Part shown: piece after piece, positions 16,838-24,817 of the stretch
How the letters are laid out: every line of letters starts with the position of its first letter
How positions within the stretch are numbered: the first letter of the stretch is position 1
Source of the DNA: an uncultured Micromonospora sp.
Lineage (GTDB): Bacteria > Actinomycetota > Actinomycetes > Mycobacteriales > Micromonosporaceae
Direction: 5' to 3'
Assembly: GCA_937951935.1 (NCBI GenBank)
Contig: CALGAM010000117.1
Coordinates: forward strand, 1-47,771
DNA: 47,771 nt
Position numbers and translations under genes: made by a program
Notes under the pieces: generated by a model
What the model saw: only the letters and a program-made list of their open reading frames with translations
Databases searched by the model: none
What the model was told of the DNA's origin: nothing

Positions 16838-17579
16838 CCGGGTGGTGGATCCACCGTTGCCGCCCCGGGCGGCGTTGCGCTGGAGCATCGTCCGCCAGAT
16901 CATCGCCGAGCAACAGCCGGAGACCATCCTGGAGCTGGGCTGTGGCCTCGGCTCCGTCGGTGCCCGGCTGGCCCGGATGGCGACCTACACCGCCGTCGAG
17001 CCGGACCCGCGCAGCTACCACGTCGCGCGGCAGCGGATAACCCCGCTCGGCGGGACGGTGTGCAACGGCGACCACCGGCAGGCCCCGACGCCGGGACGGT
17101 ACGACCTGGTCTGCGCGTTCGAGGTGCTGGAACACCTCGCCGACGACGCGGCGGCCCTGGCCGAGTGGCTGCCACTGGTCCGGCCGGGTGGGCGTCTGCT
17201 GCTCTCCGTGCCGGCCGATCCGGACCGGTTCGGCTCCTGGGACGTCCTGGTGGGCCACTACCGGCGGTACTCGGCCGAGCAGCTTCGGCAGCGACTGGCC
17301 GAGGCCGGTGCGACGCAGATCAGAATCGTCCACTACGGATGGCCACTCGGCTATCTGCTCGACGAGGTACGGAACCGTTGGGCTCGCGGCCGGGGTTCGG
17401 GTGGCGGGGCGAACGGTACGGCCGAGGAGCGGACCACGCGGTCCGGTCGTGTCCTCCAGCCGCGGGGCTCGCTCGTCGGGGGGATCATCCGGATGGCGGT
17501 GTCGCCGTTCGCCGCGCTCCAGCGGATGCGACCGGACCGCGGTCCGGGACTCGTCGCGGTGGCCACCCGCCCCGGGTGA
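16830..17579 (+). CDS. Class I SAM-dependent methyltransferase
   Basis: A 249-residue methyltransferase of the UbiE/type-11 kind. Motif I is ILELGCGLGSVGARLA, motif II YDLVCAFEVLEHLADDAAAL and motif III LVRPGGRLLLSVPAD; GHYRRYS is often seen in methyltransferases from sugar and polysaccharide loci. AGAGGAGG (16815-16822) lies 7 nt upstream of the ATG, inside the end of the preceding glycosyltransferase, so the two are coupled. The substrate is inferred to be a sugar or lipid intermediate of the same pathway. Confidence 0.86.
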   Translation: MDDRVVDPPLPPRAALRWSIVRQIIAEQQPETILELGCGLGSVGARLARMATYTAVEPDPRSYHVARQRITPLGGTVCNGDHRQAPTPGRYDLVCAFEVLEHLADDAAALAEWLPLVRPGGRLLLSVPADPDRFGSWDVLVGHYRRYSAEQLRQRLAEAGATQIRIVHYGWPLGYLLDEVRNRWARGRGSGGGANGTAEERTTRSGRVLQPRGSLVGGIIRMAVSPFAALQRMRPDRGPGLVAVATRPG

Positions 17580-17726
17580 CACGTGGTCGGCCTCCGCCGG
17601 CCGGACACCCGTGTTCCCGGTGGCGGTGCGGCCCGGGTGGAGCGCGGGCGAGCCGGGTGGAGGCGCCGGCGGCACCCGACGCCCTGACCGGCGGAGCCGG
17701 CGTCGACGTCGCGCGTGTCGTCGCCG

Positions 17727-17777
17727 CGCGCTCAGTCACGGTGCGCGCTCAGTCACGGTGCGCGCTCAGTCACGGTG
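17727..17777 (+). repeat. Three tandem 17-bp repeats
   Basis: CGCGCTCAGTCACGGTG occurs three times without interruption (17727-17743, 17744-17760, 17761-17777). The third copy contains the stop codon and last codons of the minus-strand gene ending at 17766, so the array looks like duplication of that gene's 3' end. It sits where the two arms of the glycoconjugate locus converge. Confidence 0.95.
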
Positions 17778-19352
17778 CGCGGCCGACCGCAGGGCGGCGA
17801 CGGGGACCAGAGCGTAGCGGCCGTTCCTGGCCACCGCGGCCGACTCGACCGACGCGGGCAGCCAGGCCGGCCGTCTCGCCAGATCCACCAGCACCAACTC
17901 GTCGGGGCGGGTGGCGTCGTCGGCCAGGTCCGCGTCGGTGAGGACCCGCGGCGGCAGGTTCCAGTAGTAGGTGAGCCAGCGCGGGCTGTTCAGACCGCTG
18001 CCGACGACCCAGGCGTACCGCTGGTGGGGCGCCGGTGGATGGGAGGCGACGAGCCGGCCGGCCCGCGCCGGTTCGTCGACGAGCCGCTGCCCGACCGGGC
18101 CGAGGGCCAGCACCCCGAGGTACGCCACGAGGCCGGCACCGGCCAGCGCCGCCACCCACCGCCGTACGGTGACCGTCACGGTGGTCTCGGCGACGGTGCG
18201 GTCGACCAGCGCACCCGTCCCGACCAGGCCCACCACCAGGACCGGGTACGACCAGTACGAGTGGACGAAGGCCCCGTTGTTGAACACCAGGATCCACGCG
18301 GCGGTGAAGCCGGAGGCGAGTGCCAGGTAGCCGCGGGTGCGACGGTCGAGCAGGCCGGCGAGCCCGCCGAGCGGCAACACCACGAGGTACCAGACCGGAA
18401 GCAGGTCGCGGGCGTACCGCCACTGCCGGTCGAGGAACTGCCGGAGGCCGTAGCCACCGCCGGTGCTGCGGAGTTCCGCCTGGCTGCCGAGCCGGGCCAG
18501 CCCGGTGACCCCGGCGACGAACGCGACACTCACCGCCGCCCCGACCAGCATGCTGGCGCCCACCAGGAGCACCACCCGGTCGAGGCGGCGCCGGGCGGCC
18601 AGCAGCCAGCCGCCGAGCAGCGCGGCGAGCACGACGCCGGGCCACGACACCAGAGTGCTGAGCAGGGCGGCGACACAGGTGGCGGCCACCAGCCGGCGGG
18701 ACGGGTGGGGCTGCCGGCGCAGCCGCACGACCCCGGCCGACAGCGCCAGGACGGGCCCCAGGTCGACCATCAGCGGGCCGTAGACCCAGTAGAAGGTCGT
18801 GGCCACCATCAGTCCGACGGCGAGCAGGGTGGCGCTCCACCGGATCCCGAACCCGCGCAGCAGCGCGGCCGCGGAAGGGATGATCAACAGGGCGAGCAGG
18901 TACGCCGGCAGCCACACCTGGTACTCGCCGTTGCCGGGCAGCAGTCCGCACAGCGCGGTGAGCAGGTTCAGCAGTGGCGGGTGGTGCGCGTACGGCAGTG
19001 AGGCGTACGGCGCCCAGTCGGCGCCGAGGTGTGAGCCGAGGACGCCGTGCTCCTGGAGGTTCCGCAGGTGCAGGGCGTACCGTCCGATGATCCGACCCAG
19101 GTGGTCGTCGCCGAACGGCGCGTCGAGGCGGGGCAGCCAGGTCAGCGCGACCAGGCCGGTGAGGGCGGCGACCGCGGACCACCCGCGGCGGTCGTGGACG
19201 GGGCGGGGTACGGCCCCGTCGCGGCGACCGCCTCCGGCCGCGGCGGCGGGGGCGACGGTGCCCGGACCGGTCGACGGTGTGGCGGACAGGCCGGCCGACG
19301 GAGCGGGAGGCGTGCCGGAGGGCGGGCCCGGGGTGGTGCCGGCCGTCGTCAC
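17766..19352 (-). CDS. GT-C-type membrane glycosyltransferase
   Basis: A 528-residue protein with about ten membrane segments. The first periplasmic loop contains DAPFGDDHLGRIIGRYALH, with acidic residues where GT-C enzymes place their catalytic Asp, followed by PYAHHPPLLNLLTAL, typical of the PMT/ArnT-like superfamily. Such enzymes move a sugar from a polyprenyl-phosphate carrier to an acceptor outside the membrane. About 75 low-complexity residues precede the first helix. It starts at GTG 19352, overlapping the stop of the upstream GT2 gene by 4 bp (GTGA), a strong sign that the GT2 product supplies its lipid-linked donor. Specificity is unknown. Confidence 0.85.
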   Translation of the reverse strand: MTTAGTTPGPPSGTPPAPSAGLSATPSTGPGTVAPAAAAGGGRRDGAVPRPVHDRRGWSAVAALTGLVALTWLPRLDAPFGDDHLGRIIGRYALHLRNLQEHGVLGSHLGADWAPYASLPYAHHPPLLNLLTALCGLLPGNGEYQVWLPAYLLALLIIPSAAALLRGFGIRWSATLLAVGLMVATTFYWVYGPLMVDLGPVLALSAGVVRLRRQPHPSRRLVAATCVAALLSTLVSWPGVVLAALLGGWLLAARRRLDRVVLLVGASMLVGAAVSVAFVAGVTGLARLGSQAELRSTGGGYGLRQFLDRQWRYARDLLPVWYLVVLPLGGLAGLLDRRTRGYLALASGFTAAWILVFNNGAFVHSYWSYPVLVVGLVGTGALVDRTVAETTVTVTVRRWVAALAGAGLVAYLGVLALGPVGQRLVDEPARAGRLVASHPPAPHQRYAWVVGSGLNSPRWLTYYWNLPPRVLTDADLADDATRPDELVLVDLARRPAWLPASVESAAVARNGRYALVPVAALRSAAHRD

Positions 19353-20335
19353 GGATGGTTTCCGGTCGGCCAGTCCACCCGGGACCGGACGATGAGGTCG
19401 GCGAGGAGCGCCACCGCGGCGATGATCAGTCCGGCGCAGAGCAGCAGCACCGTGTTGGTCGCGATCCGGACCGGGTGCACGACCAGGTCGTACCCGGTCT
19501 TCGCGGTGCCGACGGCGAGCAGCCACAGGGCGGGTGGCATCAACACCTTGAGCGGGTTGAAGTACATGACCATGCGCAGCACCTGGAGGAGGTAGCGGTA
19601 GGCGTCCCGGACGAGGTGGAACTTGGAGGTCCCCGACCGGGGGGCGTACTCGACCGGGACGTACTGCACGTCGTGCTGGTTGTGCAGGAACGCCATCGTG
19701 ATCGTCGTCACGCAGGAGAACCCGGGGGGCAGCAGCCGGAGGTACGGCAGCGCGACGTCGCGGCGGAACGCCCGCAGGCCCGAGTTGAGGTCGGGGATCC
19801 GGGTGCCGGCGAGCCACTCGGCGATCTTCCGGATGAGCCACTTGGCGGGGACCCGGAGGAGCTTGTGACTGCCCTGCTCGCTGGTCCGTGCCCCGACCAC
19901 CTGGTCGACCTGTGGCTGGGTGAGCAGCAGCCGGACGAGTTCGGGGATCCGCTCGTTCGGGTAGGTCATGTCGGCGTCGGTCCAGACCACGATGCCGCCG
20001 CGCGCCTGCTGGGTGCCGATCCGGCGGGCGGTGCCGGAGCCGCCGTTGCGGTGGAAGGCCAGCACCCGTAGGTGCGGGAAACGGGTGCTCGCCTCACGCA
20101 GAACGTGCAGGGTGCCGTCGGTGGAGGCGTCGTCGATCGCGATGAGTTCGTATCGGAGGCCGCTGGCGTCCAGCGCTTTCGTGATCCGTTGGATCTCCGT
20201 CAGGACGTGCGCCTGCTCGTTGTAGCAGGGCAGGACGACGGAGACGTCGAGGGCTGCGTCGTCGTTGCGGGGAAGTTGCGCGGGAACGCGCGACAGATCC
20301 ACACCGGGATGGTCGAATCGGCCGGTCACCGCCAT
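19349..20335 (-). CDS. GT2 polyprenyl-phosphate sugar synthase (DPM1/GtrB-like)
   Basis: A 328-residue GT2 enzyme. The GT-A domain has VSVVLPCYNEQ, the Asp pair in IAIDDASTDGT and the metal-binding TDADMTYPNE. SGLRAFRRD and GTSKFHLVRD are typical of dolichyl/undecaprenyl-phosphate sugar synthases. Two C-terminal membrane helices (LMPPALWLLAVG, VLLLCAGLIIAAVALLADLIV) anchor it. The likely product is a polyprenyl-phosphate hexose for the coupled GT-C enzyme. I use ATG 20335 (MAVTGRFDHPG) with GGAGG 11 nt upstream. ATG 20404 would add 23 residues and has TATGGT 8 nt before it, so a longer, leaderless form cannot be excluded. Confidence 0.88.
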   Translation of the reverse strand: MAVTGRFDHPGVDLSRVPAQLPRNDDAALDVSVVLPCYNEQAHVLTEIQRITKALDASGLRYELIAIDDASTDGTLHVLREASTRFPHLRVLAFHRNGGSGTARRIGTQQARGGIVVWTDADMTYPNERIPELVRLLLTQPQVDQVVGARTSEQGSHKLLRVPAKWLIRKIAEWLAGTRIPDLNSGLRAFRRDVALPYLRLLPPGFSCVTTITMAFLHNQHDVQYVPVEYAPRSGTSKFHLVRDAYRYLLQVLRMVMYFNPLKVLMPPALWLLAVGTAKTGYDLVVHPVRIATNTVLLLCAGLIIAAVALLADLIVRSRVDWPTGNHP

Positions 20336-20588
20336 GGGAACCCACGCCTCCGAGCGCCGTGCGGCGACCGGGGAAGGGCAGGTGAAAACAATTGGTCGCC
20401 GCATTCGGGGTCACCATACAACAGTTACGTCGGCATTCCTGCGACGCGCTGTGGCGTGGCGTTTCGCGTGCCGCGTGAATCAATTTCGCGAGCTGTTCTC
20501 ACCCGTGGTGCGAACACGTCACGAAGAATCGTTCCACCGTCCGGCGGTCCCGGTCCGGTACGCCGCGCGTCGGCGCACCGGGCGCGCG

Positions 20589-20594
20589 TAGGGT
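20589..20594 (+). promoter_or_regulatory. -10 of a leaderless promoter
   Basis: TAGGGT ends 6 nt before the ATG of the aldo/keto reductase gene at 20601; no ribosome-binding site is present. Confidence 0.5.
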
Positions 20595-20600
20595 GATCTT

Positions 20601-21557
20601 ATGAGTGAGATGACCTACCGCCGATTGGGCAACTCCGGACTCGTGGTGTCCGTGGTCGGGGTCGGCTGCAACAACTTCGGGCGCAAGCTCGACGCCGCGG
20701 GGACCCGGGCGGTGGTCGACGCCGCGTTGGACGTCGGGATCAACTTCTTCGACACGGCCGACATCTACGGCGAGCCGAAGGGCAGCTCGGAGGAGATGCT
20801 CGGCGCCGCGCTGCGCGGCCGGCGCGACGACGTGGTGGTGGCGACCAAGTTCGGCATGGACATGGGCGGGCTGAACGGGCCGGACCACGGCGCCCGGGGC
20901 GCCCGCCGGTACATCGTCAGGGCGGTGGAGGCGTCGCTGCGCCGACTCGGCACCGACTGGATCGACCTCTACCAGATGCACCAGCCCGACCCGGGTACGC
21001 CGATCGAGGAGACCCTGAGCGCGCTCGACGACCTGGTCCGGGCCGGCAAGGTGCGCTACCTCGGCAACTCCAACTTCGCCGGCTGGCAGATCGCCGACGC
21101 GGCCTGGGCCGCCCGGACCCACGGCTGGGCACCCTTCGTCAGCGCCCAGAACCACTACAGCCTGCTGCACCGGGAGGCCGAGGCCGAGGTCGTACCCGCC
21201 GCCCAGCACTTCGGGCTGGGTGTGCTGCCGTACTTCCCGCTCGCCGACGGGCTGCTCACCGGCAAGTACCGGCGCAACGTTCCGCCGCCCGCCGGCAGCC
21301 GGCTCGCCGGCAACGCACCCCGTTACGCGCAGCGGCTCGCCTCCGCGCCCTGGGACACGATCGAGGCCATCGAGAAATTCGCCGCCGAGCGCGGACTGTC
21401 CATGCTGGACGTGGCGATCGGTGGGCTGGCCGCCCAGCCGGCGGTGACCTCGGTGATCGCCGGGGCCACCAGCGCCGAGCAGGTACGCGCCAACGCCGCG
21501 GCTGGTCGCTGGCGCCCGAGCGCCGAGGACCTGTCCGCGCTGCGCGCCCTGCTCTGA
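20601..21557 (+). CDS. Aldo/keto reductase
   Basis: A 318-residue NADPH-dependent TIM-barrel oxidoreductase. It has the catalytic tetrad pattern: Asp and Tyr in FFDTADIYGEPKGSSEEMLG, Lys in VVVATKFG and His in DLYQMHQPDPGTPIEETL. The C-terminal cofactor part (VTSVIAGATSAEQVRAN) matches the AKR family with a free aldehyde or ketone substrate. The natural substrate cannot be read from the sequence. It appears to be a single-gene unit with its own leaderless promoter, separate from the minus-strand glycosyltransferases. Confidence 0.93.
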   Translation: MSEMTYRRLGNSGLVVSVVGVGCNNFGRKLDAAGTRAVVDAALDVGINFFDTADIYGEPKGSSEEMLGAALRGRRDDVVVATKFGMDMGGLNGPDHGARGARRYIVRAVEASLRRLGTDWIDLYQMHQPDPGTPIEETLSALDDLVRAGKVRYLGNSNFAGWQIADAAWAARTHGWAPFVSAQNHYSLLHREAEAEVVPAAQHFGLGVLPYFPLADGLLTGKYRRNVPPPAGSRLAGNAPRYAQRLASAPWDTIEAIEKFAAERGLSMLDVAIGGLAAQPAVTSVIAGATSAEQVRANAAAGRWRPSAEDLSALRALL

Positions 21558-21792
21558 CCCGTCGCCGTCCCGGTGCGCCATTCCCGGTCGGCCCCGCCCG
21601 TCCGGTCGGCGCACCGGCCGCGCGGTGGGGTCTGCCCGCCCCGGCGGGCGAGGTGACGACACCGCGCGTCCAGCCCGACGCCCCGGTCGGACGTCCGTGA
21701 GCCGGTGGGACGGGGGTGGGGACCGCCGTGGTGCCGGCGGGCCCGCGACGGCGATCGGCGACGTCGGCCCCGGTCCCGCCGGATCACGGGAC

Positions 21793-21822
21793 TTTACGAC
21801 GGCGTCGCCGAGCGCGTATCGT
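21793..21822 (+). promoter_or_regulatory. Promoter of the thiamine operon
   Basis: TTTACG (21793-21798), an 18-bp spacer and TATCGT (21817-21822) predict a start near 21829, a few bases before the TPP riboswitch. The preceding 235 bp after the reductase gene shows no other feature. Confidence 0.5.
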
Positions 21823-21834
21823 CGCCGACAAGTA

Positions 21835-21922
21835 ACCCACGGGAGCCCGGTGTACCGGGCTGAGAGGGGGGCTGGAGCCCCCGACCGTCGAACCTGATCC
21901 GGGTAATGCCGGCGCAGGGAGG
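21835..21922 (+). promoter_or_regulatory. TPP riboswitch (thi box)
   Basis: The conserved elements appear in order: GGGAGCCC (21841-21848), CTGAGA (21860-21865), a P3 hairpin GGGGGC/GCCCCC with loop TGGA (21867-21882), AACCTGATCC plus GGGTAAT (21891-21907) and GCGCAGGGA (21912-21920). These match the THI element that binds thiamin pyrophosphate. Its 3' end runs into the thiE ribosome-binding site AGGGAGGAG, so TPP binding should hide the site and block translation initiation of the first gene. No separate terminator hairpin is visible. Confidence 0.95.
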
Positions 21923-21931
21923 AGTGTTGCC

Positions 21932-22660
21932 ATGTCGTACCTTGGTCGACTTCATCTCGTCACCGACACCCGGCCGGGTCGGGACCCGCTCGCGACGGTG
22001 CGGGCCGCGTTGTCGGTGGCCGGCCCCGAACTGGTCGTCCAGGTACGGGTCGAGGACGACGTCGACGACCGGACGGCGTACGAGCTGACCTGTGAGATCC
22101 GCGCGCTGTGCGACCAGGCCGGGGCGACCTGTCTGGTCAACGACCGGCTGCACGTCGCACTCGCGGCCGGAGCGGGTGGGGCGCACGTCGGCGCCCGGGA
22201 TCTGCCCGTCGACGCCGCCCGGCGGCTGCTCGGTCCGGCGGCCCTGCTCGGCGCGACCGCCCGCGACCCCGAGACGGGGGCGGCGGCGGTGGCGGCCGGC
22301 GCCAGCTACCTCGGTGTCGGGCCCTGCTACGCCACGGCCACGAAGGACGGACTGCCGGCACCGATCGGCCCGGACGGCATCCGGCGGGTCGCCTCGGCGG
22401 TGTCCGTGCCGGTGATCGCGATCGGCGGGGTCACCGCCGCGCGGGTGCCCGCGCTGCGGGCCGCCGGGGCGTACGGGGTGGCGGTCGTCGGGGCCATCTC
22501 CCTGGCCGCCGACCCGGCCCGGGCCACCGCCGAGCTGCTCGCCGCGCTGGACGTCGGGGCGGCCGGCGAGCCGGACGCCGTCACCCCGGCCGGAACCGAC
22601 CGACGCTCGCCACCCGGTGGAGGCGCCCGTGCGCACTCCACCGGGGTGGCGGCATGCTGA
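21932..22660 (+). CDS. thiE: Thiamine-phosphate synthase ThiE
   Basis: Joins HMP-pyrophosphate and thiazole phosphate to give thiamin phosphate. The 242-residue TIM barrel has CLVNDRLHVALAAGAGGAHVG, GVGPCYATATKDG (pyrophosphate and catalytic Lys region) and VIAIGGVTAARV followed by GVAVVGAIS. The N-terminal QxR motif is VQVRVED rather than the usual LQxRxK, and GATARDP replaces the usual GxSxH, so it is a diverged member. About 30 unconserved residues end the protein. The ribosome-binding site overlaps the riboswitch and the gene overlaps thiO by 7 bp. Confidence 0.9.
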   Translation: MSYLGRLHLVTDTRPGRDPLATVRAALSVAGPELVVQVRVEDDVDDRTAYELTCEIRALCDQAGATCLVNDRLHVALAAGAGGAHVGARDLPVDAARRLLGPAALLGATARDPETGAAAVAAGASYLGVGPCYATATKDGLPAPIGPDGIRRVASAVSVPVIAIGGVTAARVPALRAAGAYGVAVVGAISLAADPARATAELLAALDVGAAGEPDAVTPAGTDRRSPPGGGARAHSTGVAAC

Positions 22661-23814
22661 GCCACCGACGTCCCGACGTCACGGTGGTCGGCGGCGGCCC
22701 GATCGGGCTGGCCGTCGCCTGGCGCTGCGCCGACCGCGGCATGCGGGTCACGCTGTACGACCCGGCCCCCGGCTCGGGGGCGTCCCACGCCGCCGCCGGC
22801 ATGCTGGCCCCGGTGACCGAGGCGCACTTCGGCGAACGGGCGCTGACCGCGCTGCTGGTCGCCGCCGCCGCGCGGTGGCCCGACTTCGCCGCCGACCTGA
22901 CCGCACGGACCGGCCGGGACCTCGGCTACCGCACCGAGGGCACCCTCGTCGTCGCCCTCACCGGTGACGACCTCGCCGAGGCGGAGCGGCTCTGGGCGTA
23001 CCAGCGGGACCTCGGACTGCCGGTGACGCCGCTGCGTCCGGCGGAGCTGCGGGCCCGGGAGCCCCTGCTGGCGACCCGGCTGCGCGGCGGCGCGTTCGCC
23101 CCCGACGACCACCAGGTGGACCCGCGCCGGCTGGTGGCCGCGCTGCGGGTCGCGGCCGTCGGGGCCGGGGTCCGGCTGGTCGCCCGGCGGGTCGCCACGC
23201 TCGCCGAGGTGCCACCGACCGGGCGGGTGGTGGTGGCCGCCGGCTGCGCCACCGCCGCGCTGACCGGCCTGCCGATCCGCCCGGTGAAGGGGCAGGTCCT
23301 GCGGTTGCGGGCGCCCGGCAGGGCCGCGCCCGGTTTCCGCCACGTCATCCGGGGTCATGCCGACGGCCGTTCCGTCTACCTCGTCCCCCGTGTCGACGGG
23401 GAGGTGGTGGTCGGTGCCACCGCCGAGGAGCGCGGTGATCTCACGGTCACCGCCGGCGCCGTGCTGGAGCTGCTCCGCGCCGCCACCGACGTGCTGCCGG
23501 AGCTCGGCGAGTACGAGCTGGTGGAGGCCCGTGCCGGGCTGCGCCCCGGCACGCCGGACAACGCGCCGCTGCTCGGCCCGCTGCCGGGGCGTCCCGACGT
23601 GCTGGTCGCGAGCGGGCACCACCGCAACGGGATCGTGTTGACCCCGCTCACCGCCGACCTGGTCGCGGACCTGCTGGCAACCGGCGTGGCCGATCCGCTG
23701 CTCGTCCCGTTCGCCCCGGACCGGTTCGGGGCGGGCACCGTCCGGGATTCGTCCGGGGCCGGACAGGACGCCGGACCCGGGATGTCTCAAGCCGGGAGGA
23801 CACCATGGAACTGA
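22654..23814 (+). CDS. thiO: Glycine oxidase ThiO
   Basis: An FAD-dependent oxidase that turns glycine into dehydroglycine, the nitrogen donor for thiazole formation in aerobes. The 386-residue protein has the Rossmann dinucleotide site VVGGGPIGLAVAWRCADRG near the N-terminus, then GSGASHAAAGML, a DAO-family substrate domain, and the FAD-closing C-terminal motif ASGHHRNGIVLTPLTADL. Use of ThiO rather than ThiH fits an aerobic actinobacterium. It overlaps thiE by 7 bp and thiS by 10 bp. Confidence 0.94.
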   Translation: MLSHRRPDVTVVGGGPIGLAVAWRCADRGMRVTLYDPAPGSGASHAAAGMLAPVTEAHFGERALTALLVAAAARWPDFAADLTARTGRDLGYRTEGTLVVALTGDDLAEAERLWAYQRDLGLPVTPLRPAELRAREPLLATRLRGGAFAPDDHQVDPRRLVAALRVAAVGAGVRLVARRVATLAEVPPTGRVVVAAGCATAALTGLPIRPVKGQVLRLRAPGRAAPGFRHVIRGHADGRSVYLVPRVDGEVVVGATAEERGDLTVTAGAVLELLRAATDVLPELGEYELVEARAGLRPGTPDNAPLLGPLPGRPDVLVASGHHRNGIVLTPLTADLVADLLATGVADPLLVPFAPDRFGAGTVRDSSGAGQDAGPGMSQAGRTPWN

Positions 23815-24005
23815 CCGTGAACGGAGTGGGGCGGCGGGTGTCCGCCGCGATCACGCTGGCTGATCTGGTGAGCGAGATGATCCCGGAGAGCCGCGGGGTG
23901 GCGGTGGCGGTGAACGGCGAGGTCGTACCCCGGGTCGGCTGGGCGGCCCGGACGTTGCGCGACGGAGACCGGGTCGAGGTGCTGACCGCGGCCCAGGGCG
24001 GGTGA
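23805..24005 (+). CDS. thiS: Sulfur carrier protein ThiS
   Basis: A 66-residue ubiquitin-like carrier that brings sulfur as a C-terminal thiocarboxylate to ThiG. It begins MELTVNGVGRRV and ends in AAQGG, the required Gly-Gly tail. GGGAGG 5 nt before the ATG is inside the end of thiO, so the two overlap by 10 bp. The ThiF-type adenylyltransferase that activates ThiS is not in this window. Confidence 0.95.
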   Translation: MELTVNGVGRRVSAAITLADLVSEMIPESRGVAVAVNGEVVPRVGWAARTLRDGDRVEVLTAAQGG

Positions 24006-24817
24006 GCGTGGTGACCACCGTGTTGAACCCCGCCACCGCCGTCGCCGACGGGTTCGTTCTCGCCGGCGAGACGTTCCGGTCCCGACTCATTCTCGGCACC
24101 GGCGGGGCGAGCAGCCCGCACGTGTTGGAACAGGCGATCCGGGCCAGCGGGACGGAGCTGGTCACCGTGGCGCTGCGCCGGGTCGACAGCAGCGCCACGA
24201 TGGGCGGCGGACTGCTGGACGTCCTCACCCGCTGCGGCGTCCGGCTGCTGCCGAACACCGCCGGCTGCCGTACCGCCGCCGAGGCGGTGACGACGGCCCG
24301 GCTCGCCCGGGAGGCGTTCGGGACGTCGTGGGTGAAGCTCGAGGTGATCGGGGACGAGCGGACCCTGCTGCCCGACGCGGTCGAGCTGGTCGCCGCCGCC
24401 GAACAGCTGGTCGCCGACGGGTTCACCGTGCTGCCGTACACCACCGGCGATCCGGTGCTGGCCCGGCGGCTCGCCGACCTCGGCTGCGCCGCGGTGATGC
24501 CGGCGGGCGCGCCGATCGGCTCGGGGCTGGGCATCACCGACCCGCACCAGATCCGGCTGCTGCGGCAGAGCGTCGACGTACCGGTGATCCTCGACGCCGG
24601 GATCGGTACCGCCTCCGACGCGGCGCTGGCGATGGAGCTGGGCTGTGACGCGGTGCTGCTGGCCAGCGCGGTGACCCGGGCGGCGGACCCGGTGCGGATG
24701 GCGACCGCGATGCGGCACGCCGTCGAGGCGGGGTGGCTGGCCGCCGGGGCGGGGCGGATCCCGCGCCGCTTCCACGCGCTGGCGTCCACACCGGACGACG
24801 GGCGGCCGGAGCTGTGA
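24002..24817 (+). CDS. thiG: Thiazole synthase ThiG
   Basis: Condenses 1-deoxyxylulose 5-phosphate, dehydroglycine and ThiS thiocarboxylate to the thiazole phosphate. The 271-residue TIM barrel has SRLILGTGGASS, the Schiff-base lysine in SWVKLEVIGDE, LPYTTGDPVLARRL, VMPAGAPIGSGLGI and a phosphate site in DAGIGTASDAA. It starts at a GTG that overlaps the thiS stop (GTGA), so sulfur carrier and synthase are made together. Length is normal. Confidence 0.95.
   Translation: MSVVTTVLNPATAVADGFVLAGETFRSRLILGTGGASSPHVLEQAIRASGTELVTVALRRVDSSATMGGGLLDVLTRCGVRLLPNTAGCRTAAEAVTTARLAREAFGTSWVKLEVIGDERTLLPDAVELVAAAEQLVADGFTVLPYTTGDPVLARRLADLGCAAVMPAGAPIGSGLGITDPHQIRLLRQSVDVPVILDAGIGTASDAALAMELGCDAVLLASAVTRAADPVRMATAMRHAVEAGWLAAGAGRIPRRFHALASTPDDGRPEL

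Noticed and set aside
17727..17777. CRISPR array
   Set aside because: The units are directly adjacent with no spacers and only 17 bp long, so this is a tandem repeat.
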